From Chelonoidis abingdonii (Eukaryota; Chordata; Testudines; Testudinidae): a DNA stretch of 64,000 nucleotides. The notes under the pieces were generated by a model, which saw only the letters and a program-made list of their open reading frames with translations, did not search any database and was not told where the DNA came from. The position numbers and the translations under genes were made by a program. Shown here piece by piece: positions 1 through 9,446 of this stretch; within the stretch, counting starts at the first letter, position 1, and the number at the start of each line of letters is the position of its first letter. The stretch spans positions 46,148,108 to 46,212,107 of the forward strand of contig NC_133774.1 of assembly GCF_003597395.2 (NCBI RefSeq), read 5' to 3'.

Positions 1-349
1 ATTTGATAGCTACTTTCAACTACCTGAAAGGGGGTTCCAAAGAGGATGGATCTAGACTGTTCTCAGTGGCACCTGATGACAGAACAAGGAGTAATGGTCT
101 CAAGTTGCAGTGGGCGAGGTTTAGGTTGAATATTAGGAAAAACTTTTTCACTAGGAAGGTGGTGAAGCACTGGAATGGATTGCCTAGGGAGGTGGTAGAA
201 TCTCCTTCCTTAGGGGTTTTTAAGGTTCAGGCTTGACAAAGCCCTGTCTGGGATGATTTAGTTGGGAATTGGTCCTGCTTTTAGCAGGGGGTTGGACCAG
301 ATGACCTCATGAGGTCCCTTCCAACCCTGATATTATATGATTCTATGAT
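1..349 (+). mobile_element. CR1 LINE, 3' end
   Basis: This is the 3' part of a CR1 non-LTR retrotransposon whose 5' side lies before the window. The first 236 bases keep the C terminus of ORF2 in frame (ending near the [10 protein letters not shown] segment). The untranslated tail contains ggttggaccagatgacctca and closes with ATTCTATGAT-type octamers, the CR1 3' signature. The segment is closely similar to 56620-57268 and shows what that copy looked like before a hAT element entered it. Confidence 0.9.
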
Positions 350-691
350 AGCTGCACGTTTAATGATTGTTCAGCTGCAGTTCAGTGTGGTCTAAAGTCT
401 GTGTTGATGGTTGAAATGGGAGGGCGGCTTGTTGAGTCAGTAATAATGTACTTGTTTGGAATGGTAAATGAGGTCCAGTCACTTTGCCATTCCCTGGCCG
501 GAGACATGAGATGTGATCCATAGTGATTTTTGCGATTTCAGGTGTTGTTGGGGTATGTTATCCATAACCTGGCTGGATGGGAAGTTCTGGGTTGCCTTTA
601 GCACAATTAAGTTCTTGTGCTGCAGCTCTATCTCAGTGGTTGAAGGTTTGATGTTTGCTAATAATGAAAGCTACAGGAGAGGTGCTGATTT
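350..691. other. intronic sequence, nothing recognised
   Basis: Non-coding sequence downstream of the JMY exon at 3163 in the gene's direction. I see no repeat, RNA gene or conserved exon here. Confidence 0.5.
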
Positions 692-1010
692 TTAAGTTCC
701 CACGATGATTTGCATGGTCTGATTCAGCTGCCTATCCACAAATGGAGTATGGTAGCTTCTTGTCCACACTTGTGCACAGTACTCAGCAACTGAGTTCACC
801 AAGAGAGGGCTAGAAGCAGAATTCATAACTAATAAGTCCCATGGTGCATATATTGTAACTGCTGCACTTCTCTTAGTGAAGAACTGACAGTGGTTACAAG
901 CTCTATCAACTCTCATATTTTTCACCGGGTGACACCTGTAAGTGTTTTCAGGGTCAGCCTAGATCGAATGGCACCCCCAGGTGAGGAGTATCTTCAGCAT
1001 CTTCCCCTCC
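692..1010 (-). mobile_element. LINE reverse transcriptase C-terminal relic
   Basis: A minus-strand open frame (925 down to 692) reads VNSVAEYCAQVWTRSYHT followed by VDRQLNQTM and IVGT. This pattern, a segment with AEYC and VW followed by VDxQLNxxM and xxGT, is typical of the region after the reverse-transcriptase domain in LINEs of the Jockey/CR1/L2 superfamily. The decayed continuation to about 1010 resembles a leucine/proline-rich segment that often follows. Only this relic is recognisable. The exact clade cannot be set by eye; it does not resemble the CR1 copies in the window. Confidence 0.55.
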
Positions 1011-2520
1011 ACTTATTTACCCACAAGGGCACAACTGACAACATTCTAGGCAGTTCAAGGAAAATGTCATTCTCAGGAAGTCTGCAAGGTTCCACAAGAT
1101 TCTAAAAAGGTCCAGAACATTCTAGGAGGTTAGTGAAAAACAAATCCACATACGGAATACCTGAAACATTTTACATTCTATTTTTCCTTTTATCACTAAC
1201 AACAAAAACAGCACCCTGAGCCTGGCACCCCAGGCGATCACTTGCCCCTAAATCTGGCCATGAGTGTCTTACAAGATCTAATAATGTTCCCGGAGTTTGA
1301 CCAAAAGTAGCTGAAATATATTTAAACCTAACTTAAGAGAACTGATCCTATATATACACACACATTTGTTGTACCTTTGTGTGCCAAGCAGTTTAAATGC
1401 ATCAAAATGTTGAGGACATTTTCCAAACATTGAAAAAACTGCTTTAAGCTTGACTGATATACTTCAATTGTCCCAAAAGTTTCCTTTCAGACCGACCACT
1501 AGGAATTTCAGGCCAAAAGAAGTTTTTGGAAAAATCCAAAAGGAAGTTAAAAACAGACAAAGTTACAGAAACTCACAGAATTAACTGCTGAGGCATTAGT
1601 GTAATCCCGTATTAATACTAAACGTAATTATACTCTTCATTTCACACAGATTTTGCAATCCCTAAAATCAATGTAAAACAGAATTCTAGAAAGTAAGGAT
1701 CATCCCACCTAGAAACACATGGGTATATTAGACCCCAATCATGCATGGAGTTTCATGTAGGCAGAGCTCTGGGGCACAGCTGACTTCAACAGAAAGCTGC
1801 CCAGCTGCATGGGTCTCCACACACAGACATCCTTGCAGGATCAGAGCCTTTGTGTGCTTACAATAGTAGAGAATTATTTTGTGGATGGTAGAAGAAATTA
1901 AAAGCATCAATATAACAGTAACATTCACCTTTGCCACACACCGATCAACCTCAAGAAGAGTCTGTGCTGACATGCCCGTGACGTCAGACACCTGACAACA
2001 CCTTTGTGTCTAGGGAGATTTAGAAGTTCTTGCAACACTACGGAATTTTGACAATGAAGATAATTACAGATTTGTACTCAAAATCTATAAATTGGTCAAA
2101 TGCATAAGTTTCATTCAGACTTAATTTACAATCTTGTTTGAACTTTACAGATTTGGGTCATGGACAAATCTGGACAACACTTTTTGAAAACAAAAATGTT
2201 TGTTGTGATTCAAAAAAAAATAGACTGAATCTACTTCAGACTCAAAATATCCTGTGGTCTCATTCACCACAAGAAATTTCAAAAGAAAAAAAAAAATTTT
2301 TTTTTGAAGGAGTTAGGTGATTAATATAATAAGTATTGCAAATAAAGGCTCCATGGAGTCACTACCATAGCTCTGTGCATGAGGCACAAAAGGAGCTTCA
2401 CTTATGTCCGACTACTACTCAGCACACTTTTAGTTAAGGTTAATAAAATCACAGTACTGGCACAGAGCCAAATGGGTAGGTACTTTAGAAAACAAACTTT
2501 GCTAAATGAAAAGTACAAAG
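1011..2520. other. intronic sequence, nothing recognised
   Basis: AT-rich intron. Open frames here are short and show no family resemblance. The remaining JMY 3' exons were looked for and not seen. Confidence 0.5.
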
Positions 2521-2590
2521 TGTGAAATCCTGGCTCTATTTAAGTCAATGGGAAGATTCCTACTGACTTCTTGGAGCAAGGATTCCATCC
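2521..2590. repeat. short palindromic MITE-like repeat
   Basis: An imperfect inverted repeat: gtgaaatcctggctctattt on the left is mirrored by ttggagcaaggattccatcc on the right, with taagtcaatgg and actgact forming the inner arms. It resembles small fold-back elements common in sauropsid genomes. Arms match at roughly three quarters of positions. Confidence 0.5.
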
Positions 2591-3162
2591 CAAGTTGGTA
2601 TGGAAAGACTATTTTCCCATGCTTCCCAGAGGAAACAATGAAAATTAAGTACTAAAATTTTAAAATTGATCACCTATGTCTCAGTGTTAATTTAATTTCT
2701 AACTAGCAATTTGTGGTGGTTTATTCAAAGTTGCCAACACCAACTGGGTTAGTGGAAAGAAAAAGGATACACAGAGGTGGCAGGGTGAGACAGATAAGGC
2801 AAATACTGCAATTCATTTCATTTTTGTATACAGCATAAGTTTTTGCACCCATATTTGATCTAAAGACGTCTGTTATGTAATGTCTGTCAACTGGAAAACT
2901 GACTGCACCCTGAAGTGCAATTTGTAGTTTATGTGGAGTTATATATAACTGAATCAACAGCATATACTGCAGTACAAATTCCCACCACATGAGTTCACCA
3001 AACTTTTCAGTTGAGGGCATTAGAACAAGTGTTGCATTGCTAATTATATATAAAATCCAATATACCCTTTTCTACACAGCAATCAAAAAAGGGGGAAACA
3101 AAATGACAAGTACATTCTTTAGCAGTTAATTATGTTTAAATAAATATAAACAAAAATATTAC
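2591..3162. other. intronic sequence, nothing recognised
   Basis: Intron sequence next to the donor site of the JMY exon at 3163-3712. No repeat or exon recognised. Confidence 0.5.
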
Positions 3163-3712
3163 CTCTCCTCCTTTGTAAACCCTCTAGATCTGTCTTCTTA
3201 AGTTTCTTCTTGGCACTGACTAACTGACTGCTATCAAAAAGATGTGCTGATGGGACAGTGGTAGACTGTGGGACTCCTGTATCCTCACTCTCCTGTTTAA
3301 CAGGGCTGTCACTTTTCTCTAAAGATTCAGTAGAATCTTCCTTGATAGGCAGAGGTGGCAGCGGCGGTGGCGGCGGCGGCAAAGGAGGCGGAAGTGGAAC
3401 TACAGTAACAGTATCTGGTTGAAGCTCATTACTGGGAAAAAGAGGAGGAGTTGTATGATGAGACAGTTCAGAGGTAATGCCACTGGGAGGTAATGAACTA
3501 TCTTCAAGTTGTTCTAAGCTTCTGAGCTCCTGGGTTTGGAAAGGCTGGATTACTTTTCCTGATTCCACCTCCTCAGTTTTCTTCTGGATCTGCGTGGTTA
3601 CTGGTAGAGATTGAGGTTGATCTATACAGGGCACTGAGCTGGGTGTACTACTACTTCTTGCATGAGCCAGTCGCAGTCTGGTTGATTTAAGTATTACTTG
3701 CCCAGGGTACCG
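3163..3712 (-). CDS. JMY: JMY exon: variable linker, polyproline, first WH2 motif
   Basis: The exon is 550 bp (183 codons plus one base). It begins RYPGQVILKSTRLRLAHA, the conserved JMY segment after the coiled coil, and then runs through a Ser/Thr/Glu-rich linker that appears poorly conserved. A proline stretch at about 3350-3400 (VPLPPPLPPPPPPLPPLP) is the likely profilin-binding segment. Near the end SAHLFDSSQLVSAKKKLKKT is the first WH2 actin-binding motif with its LKKT-type core, followed by EGLQRRR. The acceptor AG is at 3714-3713 and the donor GT (gtaata) at 3162-3161, leaving phase 1. The next exons (remaining WH2 motifs, central and acidic segments) are not in the 3.1 kb to the window edge, so the C terminus lies outside. 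Confidence 0.94.
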
Positions 3713-3959
3713 CTAAAAGGAAACAGTTATTTAAAATTAGATAAGTGTATGCAATATACTATATTAGCAACTAAAGAACATGTGATCAGATGATTTCGAC
3801 TTTGTGACAAGGAAACTCACTTTAATATTTTTGTTCTTTACTTTGCTGTTGTACTGCACTGGAATTACAGAGGAGGCCTCTTGCGCCGCAGTACATTTTC
3901 AAAAACACATTTCAATAAAATGTGCCAGCATATGGCAGCACAGTGGTGTACCGTGTGTG

Positions 3960-4002
<43 letters not shown>

Positions 4003-4944
4003 TAGTTTAAAGTTTTGCAAACATGTAAATCCATCATTCCCAGATTATGACTTCCACATATTGCAAGCCTCCACCTTCTCCTCCCCTAATTCATACCAGG
4101 TGGTGATAGACAAGCACATTCCTCAAAATGTTATAAATGCTGCACCACTGGGATTATCCCAGTCATCTTCTCTCCTCTTTATGTAACTACTGGTTACAGC
4201 AAAGACCGGAATGGCAGAAAGATCCTACGTTCTAAATCAAGGGTGATCTATTGTCTCACTGTGAGGTCTTGGTCAACTCAATCTTTGTGCTTAAGTCAAC
4301 TCAGGGATGCAAATGGACAGACATCATACTTCTCCAAGAACCAAGCTCTTATCTAAATTAATGGTTCCTGGATAATAAAAAATATATAATCTTCCTTCTC
4401 CCCCCATAAAATAGGCCAATGAGTTGCACTGGAGCATGTTCAGGCCATCAGGTCCGATGAACTGGTCTCAAATGCAGCATTGTACTACTTACTCAGACAA
4501 CAAGAAAACCTTCAACACTTTTCAGTAGTTCTCTTCTACTGGTACTCCAAATACTAGAATTTTTTGTCAAAGATGAGCTTTCAAAGTGGTCTTAATCTGG
4601 TTTCTTACATTTGCCCCCCCAGTTTGTGTCCTTGCAAATTGCAACTGTTCATACAAACTGCTGAAGGTGCAAACTGCAAAAGGCTGCTTTTGAAAACGGG
4701 GCCCAATGTGTATTTTTTTTAAAAATTACCACAGATGACTTAAAACATAAAAATTTTACAAAGCTACAAAGATCCTATCCATATGGATATACTATACATA
4801 ATGTAGCCATTAATGACTTGATTAATATCCTATTGCTTCAATGTGTGAATTTACTAGTATATAGAAGCTGTAAATTTCTAGCAGCCTTGCAAGCAATTCA
4901 GGTGGAAAGACTCAGTTTTATATCACTACTAAACAAGATTTCTC
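3713..4944. other. JMY intron with a CA microsatellite
   Basis: Intron between the exons at 5714 and 3163. Apart from a TG/TA/CA dinucleotide tract at 3951-3999, whose TG and CA halves can fold back on each other, I recognise nothing. Confidence 0.6.
3951..3999. repeat. TG-TA-CA dinucleotide microsatellite
   Basis: A run of tgtgtgt, then tatatata, then about fourteen CA units. Likely length-polymorphic. Confidence 0.95.
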
Positions 4945-4954
4945 GCTAATAATA

Positions 4955-5161
4955 ATATCAGAGGGGTAGCCGTGTTAGTCTGGATCTGTAAAAGCAGCAA
5001 AGAGTCCTGTGGCACCTTATAGACTAACAGACGTATTGGAGCATGAGCTTTCGTGGGTGAAAGCTCATGCTCCAATGACGAAGTGAGCTTTCGTGGGTGA
5101 AAGCTCATGCTCCAATACGTCTGTTAGTCTATAAGGTGCCACAGGACTCTCTGCTGTTCTT
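4955..5161 (+). repeat. fold-back repeat, rearranged copy
   Basis: Member of the family starting TATCAGAGGGGTAGCCGTGT, also present at 18657-18776 and 40636-40797. Left and right halves are inverted copies around an internal duplication of agctttcgtgggtgaaagct. It is flanked by a perfect 10-bp direct repeat, GCTAATAATA (4945-4954 and 5162-5171), taken as the target duplication. In this copy the hammerhead-like core seen in the 18657 copy is scrambled: the CTGACGA box has become ATGACGA and the hairpin after it is replaced. Confidence 0.8.
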
Positions 5162-5171
5162 GCTAATAATA

Positions 5172-5713
5172 GAAATTCTCCAATTTTATTACTTGTTCAG
5201 ACTTAGATGCATAGGCCAGGAACCATTAAAAGGAGTAAACACTGTGTCATTTCCTTGTATTCTCGTCAGCATCCATCTGTTGTCTCTTGTCTGGTATTAG
5301 GCTGTAAACTCTTTGAGACAGGGACTTTTAGGAACTATGGTAATGCAAGTAACAGGTCACATGATCCAATACATGTGTAAAACAGCACCTGGATTATATC
5401 TATAAGGAAAGACCTAGCTTCAGTTCCTGATTATTTTCCTGTAAATATTAAATAACTAAGAAGAAAAACTGCGAAGATGGAGGTTAAGCACAGAACTATG
5501 CTGCAATACATCCAAAGAACTTTATCTAATGCTGTACCTTATTTCCTCTTAAGTCTTAGAGTATGGGAATTTTAAACACTTATTCCCAAAATGAATCCTT
5601 TAAGTATTTAAAGAAGAACAGATCTCTCTCAGGATATTACCAGACTATAACTGAAGCGTATTTTTAAGAATAAATGCCACACAATAGTGAAAAGTGGTCA
5701 TTACTTCTGTTAC
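5172..5713. other. JMY intron, nothing recognised
   Basis: Ordinary intron sequence leading to the 5714-5809 exon. Confidence 0.5.
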
Positions 5714-5809
5714 CTGTTTAAACGTACGAAGTCTGTCCAGTGTTTTCTGTCGCTCCTGACTAACCCAGGAGCTCTTTCTTTCCTCTTCATCTTGCAGCTG
5801 ATCTTGCTT
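5714..5809 (-). CDS. JMY: JMY internal exon, end of coiled coil
   Basis: The exon is 96 bp (32 codons, phase 0 at both ends), beginning KQDQLQDEEERKSSWVSQER and ending TLDRLRTFKQ. It continues JMY directly from the exon ending in HHTVQL. The acceptor is tttcttag (AG at 5811-5810) with a pyrimidine-rich run; the donor is gtaaca (GT at 5713-5712). The high content of Glu, Gln, Arg and Lys fits the end of the coiled coil. The following intron is 2.0 kb, the shortest seen in the window. Confidence 0.92.
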
Positions 5810-7224
5810 CTAAGAAAGGACATCAAAAACACATCAGTTACTATGTACAGAACAATATTCATCATAAGAATTCCAATTCAAGGTATTGTTGAGGTCAAGA
5901 GTTTATCAGGATTCTACTCTTATCAAGATTAGATATGTATATGAATAACAAGAATATCCTGAGTTATAAAGGTAAACTAAACAAGAATTTTGAAAGGTGT
6001 ATAAACTCTCAAACTTCAGGGCATAAACCAACCTTTAACTTTTGGGAGCTAGAAGCATACTCCCCTGGGGACTAGTTACCTCATAACTGCTTACTGCAGA
6101 TTTTCTCTCTCTGAAGCAGCCAATATTAGTCACTGTTGGAGATAACATATAGGACTCAATGGGCCACTGTTCGATCCAGTTTGGAAGATCCTATGTTATT
6201 AAGTAATTAAACTTAACTAAAAAAGGAATTGCTTAAAAAAATCAAGTGTGCTCTGGCATTCATGTTTCGACTATAAAACAGGTTCCCTGTAAGGAATTAG
6301 TGCAGTTGGAAGATTAAATGGATTTAAAGGCTCCCTAATGAGACCTCAGGTTTCAAATTTATTCTCAATTTATGCTGATACAAAAATGATCTAAAAATAA
6401 ATATTCTTAATTTGCCAACAAAATTCAGCAAAACACATTCTTTGGCTCTAGATGTCCACTACTAGAAAACAAGGAGTGCAAATGCTGGCTGAAATACATT
6501 AACAGAAGTGTGGGAAAGACTGCACAGCATTGCCAACGTCATCCTTAGCTCAGACTGGTACTATTGGTCCCCTGCTTTCATATGTTTAGAACTGAATTTA
6601 GGAGGTTAAGAAAAATGATGAGCAAACAGAAAACTATTAGTTACATTGATACATGCCCCGTCTACACATTAAAATGCCAGTCTATACAATTGTGAAAAGT
6701 GAATCAATTTAATGGTTCACTTTTTCTGGTGTAAAAGAATTCTTTTAAAACCCATTTGCAGTCAAATTAGAGATAAAGTAGGTTTGATCCCATTCTCCTC
6801 TCCCCTCCCTGATAAAAGTATTTGCATTGGCAAATGTGAAGATACATATTACAAAATTTTGTATGAGAGGAAGCAGTTTAACTCCCTCATCTCAACCCCA
6901 ATATGCTATCCCTCAATATGTGACTGCCAAAAGTCAATGTAAGCACAAACAGAAATACCAATTAATTCATACAAATATTACAAGTGGAACTGGTGGCACC
7001 GCCTGTTTGAAGGTTGGCCAATACTTCCCATTATAAGACCTTGTTTTCAGATATTTATAAAAAACTTTGCCAAACTTTTATCATTTGTGCTGAAGTTTTC
7101 CATATTAAGTATCTACCTCATGCTGATTTTTTTTGGTGTTTTAGTCAGAATGGTTTAGTCACTTCTGAGAACTAGACAAGGGCAAAATAATATTAATGTT
7201 AAAAGATTCTGACAACTTTGTCTA
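5810..7224. other. JMY intron, nothing recognised
   Basis: AT-rich intron upstream of the exon at 5714-5809. No repeat family, RNA gene or exon was recognised. Confidence 0.5.
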
Positions 7225-7700
7225 TGAAAAGTGGTAGTGCCAGGCTTTGGAGCGGGTACCTGAAATTTGGCAGGGATTGTGAGAGAGAGATGCCTTTTGC
7301 CCTCCTGGAGAAAATCCATCCAAATTTGGCCAAGTTGTAAGTCTATGAAAATAAACTGCACAAATTCTAGAGATTTAGATTTTAGTAGCTAAACTCCCTG
7401 AATTCCATCCTCACCAAGCATGCTTGAGCCTCTCAGTTCTTAGTACTGACCAGACTGTGCATACACCATCTGCACAGAGCATACTCCACCAGAATTACAG
7501 GGGCAGAGCTGGACCTTCCTTGCAACTGCTGTTGTTCTCAGCTGAAGGGGGGCTGGGCAGCAAAAATGACAACAGGAGGACTTCTCTCAACTGTACTCTC
7601 CATGCTGTGTGGGTACCAATCTGTGGCCCTTGTCTGGTACCCACACAGCATGGAGGAGGAAGCCACCTGACTTAAATTCACAGGAGACAAGAGCCTGACT
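7225..7700. repeat. interspersed repeat shared with 18950-19360
   Basis: The phrase aaatccatccaaatttggccaagtt here matches gaaaatccacccaaaattcggccaagtt at 19020, and caccaagcatgcttgagcctctcagt matches cactaagcatgctccccc further on. Both copies run in the same order for over 300 bases with divergence. The family is not identified. A perfect hairpin lies inside this copy (7598-7655). Confidence 0.55.
7598..7655. repeat. perfect 21-bp hairpin, 16-nt loop
   Basis: The arms at 7598-7618 (ctccatgctgtgtgggtacc plus a) and 7635-7655 are exact reverse complements, separated by 16 nt. The corresponding place in the related repeat at about 19230 does not show the same perfect palindrome. Confidence 0.9.
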
Positions 7701-8689
7701 GGAGGTGGGGGAGAGGAAGAAATACAAAGGATCAATCTGGAATGGAGAAGAGAGGGAGGAAGTGAGAGGAACAGAAACTGTCACTGGGATTTGGTGGGAC
7801 GAAGGAGTCTGGGAGCCAGTGGCGGAAATGAGGATGAGGGGTGGGGTGCCAGTTGTCCAAGGATGGAGAGGACACTGAGATCAGCCAACGAGCTAGGGGG
7901 CAGAGGAGAACTGGGATTGGCTGGGCAGGGAGATTGAGAATGGAAACCCGTGAGAAGTGGAGACAGACAGGGACAGCAAGGTCTAGGGGACTAGGATAAG
8001 GAGCCCCATGCAGGAAAGAGACAGGACTGGGCAGGTTGGAGGGACCAGGACTGAAGGCATCAAGTTTGGGGTGGGATGAGGTGAGAGAGAGAAAGAAAGG
8101 TGTCTGTGCCCACAAGAAAATACTCATTCCAAAGCCTGGAACAGAACTCAAGATCCCTGAGCTTCACCATTCCTCTGCTGTCAGCAATGTCTGGGAAAAC
8201 CTCTGGCAAAGTGTCTCTCATCCCTCTCCAGTGTGTCCACATAGAGGATGACAACCTATTACTGTTCTCAGTTATTCCAGAAGCTCAAATGGCAGAGATC
8301 TGCGTGATGGATCTAGAAGTTCCAACTCTGATGACCCATGTGGACATCAATATGAGCCACATAATGGCATTTGATTTTTTCTGGTTTGCTTTTTTAAACA
8401 CAGAGGAAATTACATACAAAAATTACATTAACAGAGCATTAAAGCTGAAAAGTCAAACAGTCAAAAGTTAAGATATGCCAGAATTAAGATTCAGCCCCCT
8501 TTTACTTATGCATGATGATACAGTCTTTAATTACAGGATCACATACTGTTTTTTCCACAGGCCCTTGCCTTGTTCATTGCACAGGATAGACATGTTCTGG
8601 GAATGACTCAGGGTTATAGAGTGAGGAAGACTATTGATAGGACCCCCTGCCTCACTTGTAGAGGAAGAGGGAAGCTGAGGCAGGGGACT
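7701..8689. other. JMY intron, purine-rich stretch
   Basis: About 7735-8100 is rich in G and A (gagagagaaagaaagg and similar) and opens a long minus-strand frame that is proline/serine-rich only because of this composition. No gene is supported. Confidence 0.5.
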
Positions 8690-8824
8690 GCAGGAAGAGA
8701 AAGAACAGTCTCATGGTTAAGGCAGCTGAATGCTGACTTGGATTCTATCCCTGCCTCGGTTACGAAGTTCCTGGGTGATGCTAGACAAGTCACATAAACC
8801 ACATTTTTCACAGGTAGTCACTAA
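8690..8824 (+). repeat. MIR-like tRNA-derived SINE, 5' part
   Basis: The order tctcatggttaaggcagctgaatgctgac, ggattctatccctgcctc and gggtgatgctagacaagtca resembles the head of old tRNA-derived CORE/MIR-type SINEs. It is cut by the MITE at 8825-9094 and may continue at 9095-9446. Confidence 0.45.
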
Positions 8825-9094
8825 GATATGTCTACACTGTGAAGAAAAACCCATGGCTGGCCTGTGCCAGCTCACTTGGGCTGCCAGTGCTGTTTCATTG
8901 CAGTGCAGATTTCCAGGCTCAGGCTGCAGCCCAAGCTCTGGGACCATTCCACCTCACAGGGTCTTACAGTTTGGGCTGCAGCCTGAGCCTGGAAGTCTGC
9001 ACTGCAATGAAACAGCCCCGTAGTCCGAGCCCTGTGAACCTGAGTCAGCTGGCACCGGCCAGCCATGGATGTCTAATTGCTGTGTAGACATATC
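8825..9094. mobile_element. palindromic MITE, TIR gatatgtctacac
   Basis: The ends are a perfect 13-bp inverted repeat (gatatgtctacac and gtgtagacatatc). Inside, 8889-8934 and 8971-9016 are inverted copies differing at one of 46 positions, so most of the element can fold into a hairpin. There is no coding capacity. The target duplication is unclear, so the superfamily is left open. Confidence 0.8.
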
Positions 9095-9446
9095 CAGATT
9101 GTCTGTTCCTTATTTTATGGGTATCAAACTTGATATGCTGAGGTGTGATCTGCAGAAGTGCTAAGCACTCATAATTGCAACTGAAGTCACTAGGAGCTGT
9201 GCCTGAAGTGCTATATAATGCTAAGAACACTGAAGAATCAGGCGCTAAGCACCTCAAATTGGGCACCTAAACTCAGAGAATACTTTTCATTTTAATCCCT
9301 CTGTGCCTCCATTTCCCCATCAGAAAATGAGGATAAATATCATTCCCTGATCTCACAGGGGTTTGTGAAGATAAATTCATCAATGTTCATGAAGCATTCA
9401 TACTACAGTCATGAGCATCACAGAAAAGCCGAGGAGGAAAAAACAG
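9095..9446 (+). repeat. MIR-like/CORE-SINE tail, related to 19361-19660
   Basis: Contains ctctgtgcctccatttcccc, a run ending in ctcacaggg and gtttgtgaagataaattcat, then tgttcatgaagc. The same order recurs at 19540-19640. This is the conserved 3' part of an old SINE or L2-like tail. Its end is interrupted by DIRS-A. Confidence 0.5.

Noticed and set aside
3804..4186. Plus-strand frames containing His/Thr repeats
   Set aside because: They are translations of the CA microsatellite.
7732..8151. 139-codon proline/serine-rich minus frame
   Set aside because: Purine-biased intron sequence explains the absence of stops; no splice context or homology is visible.
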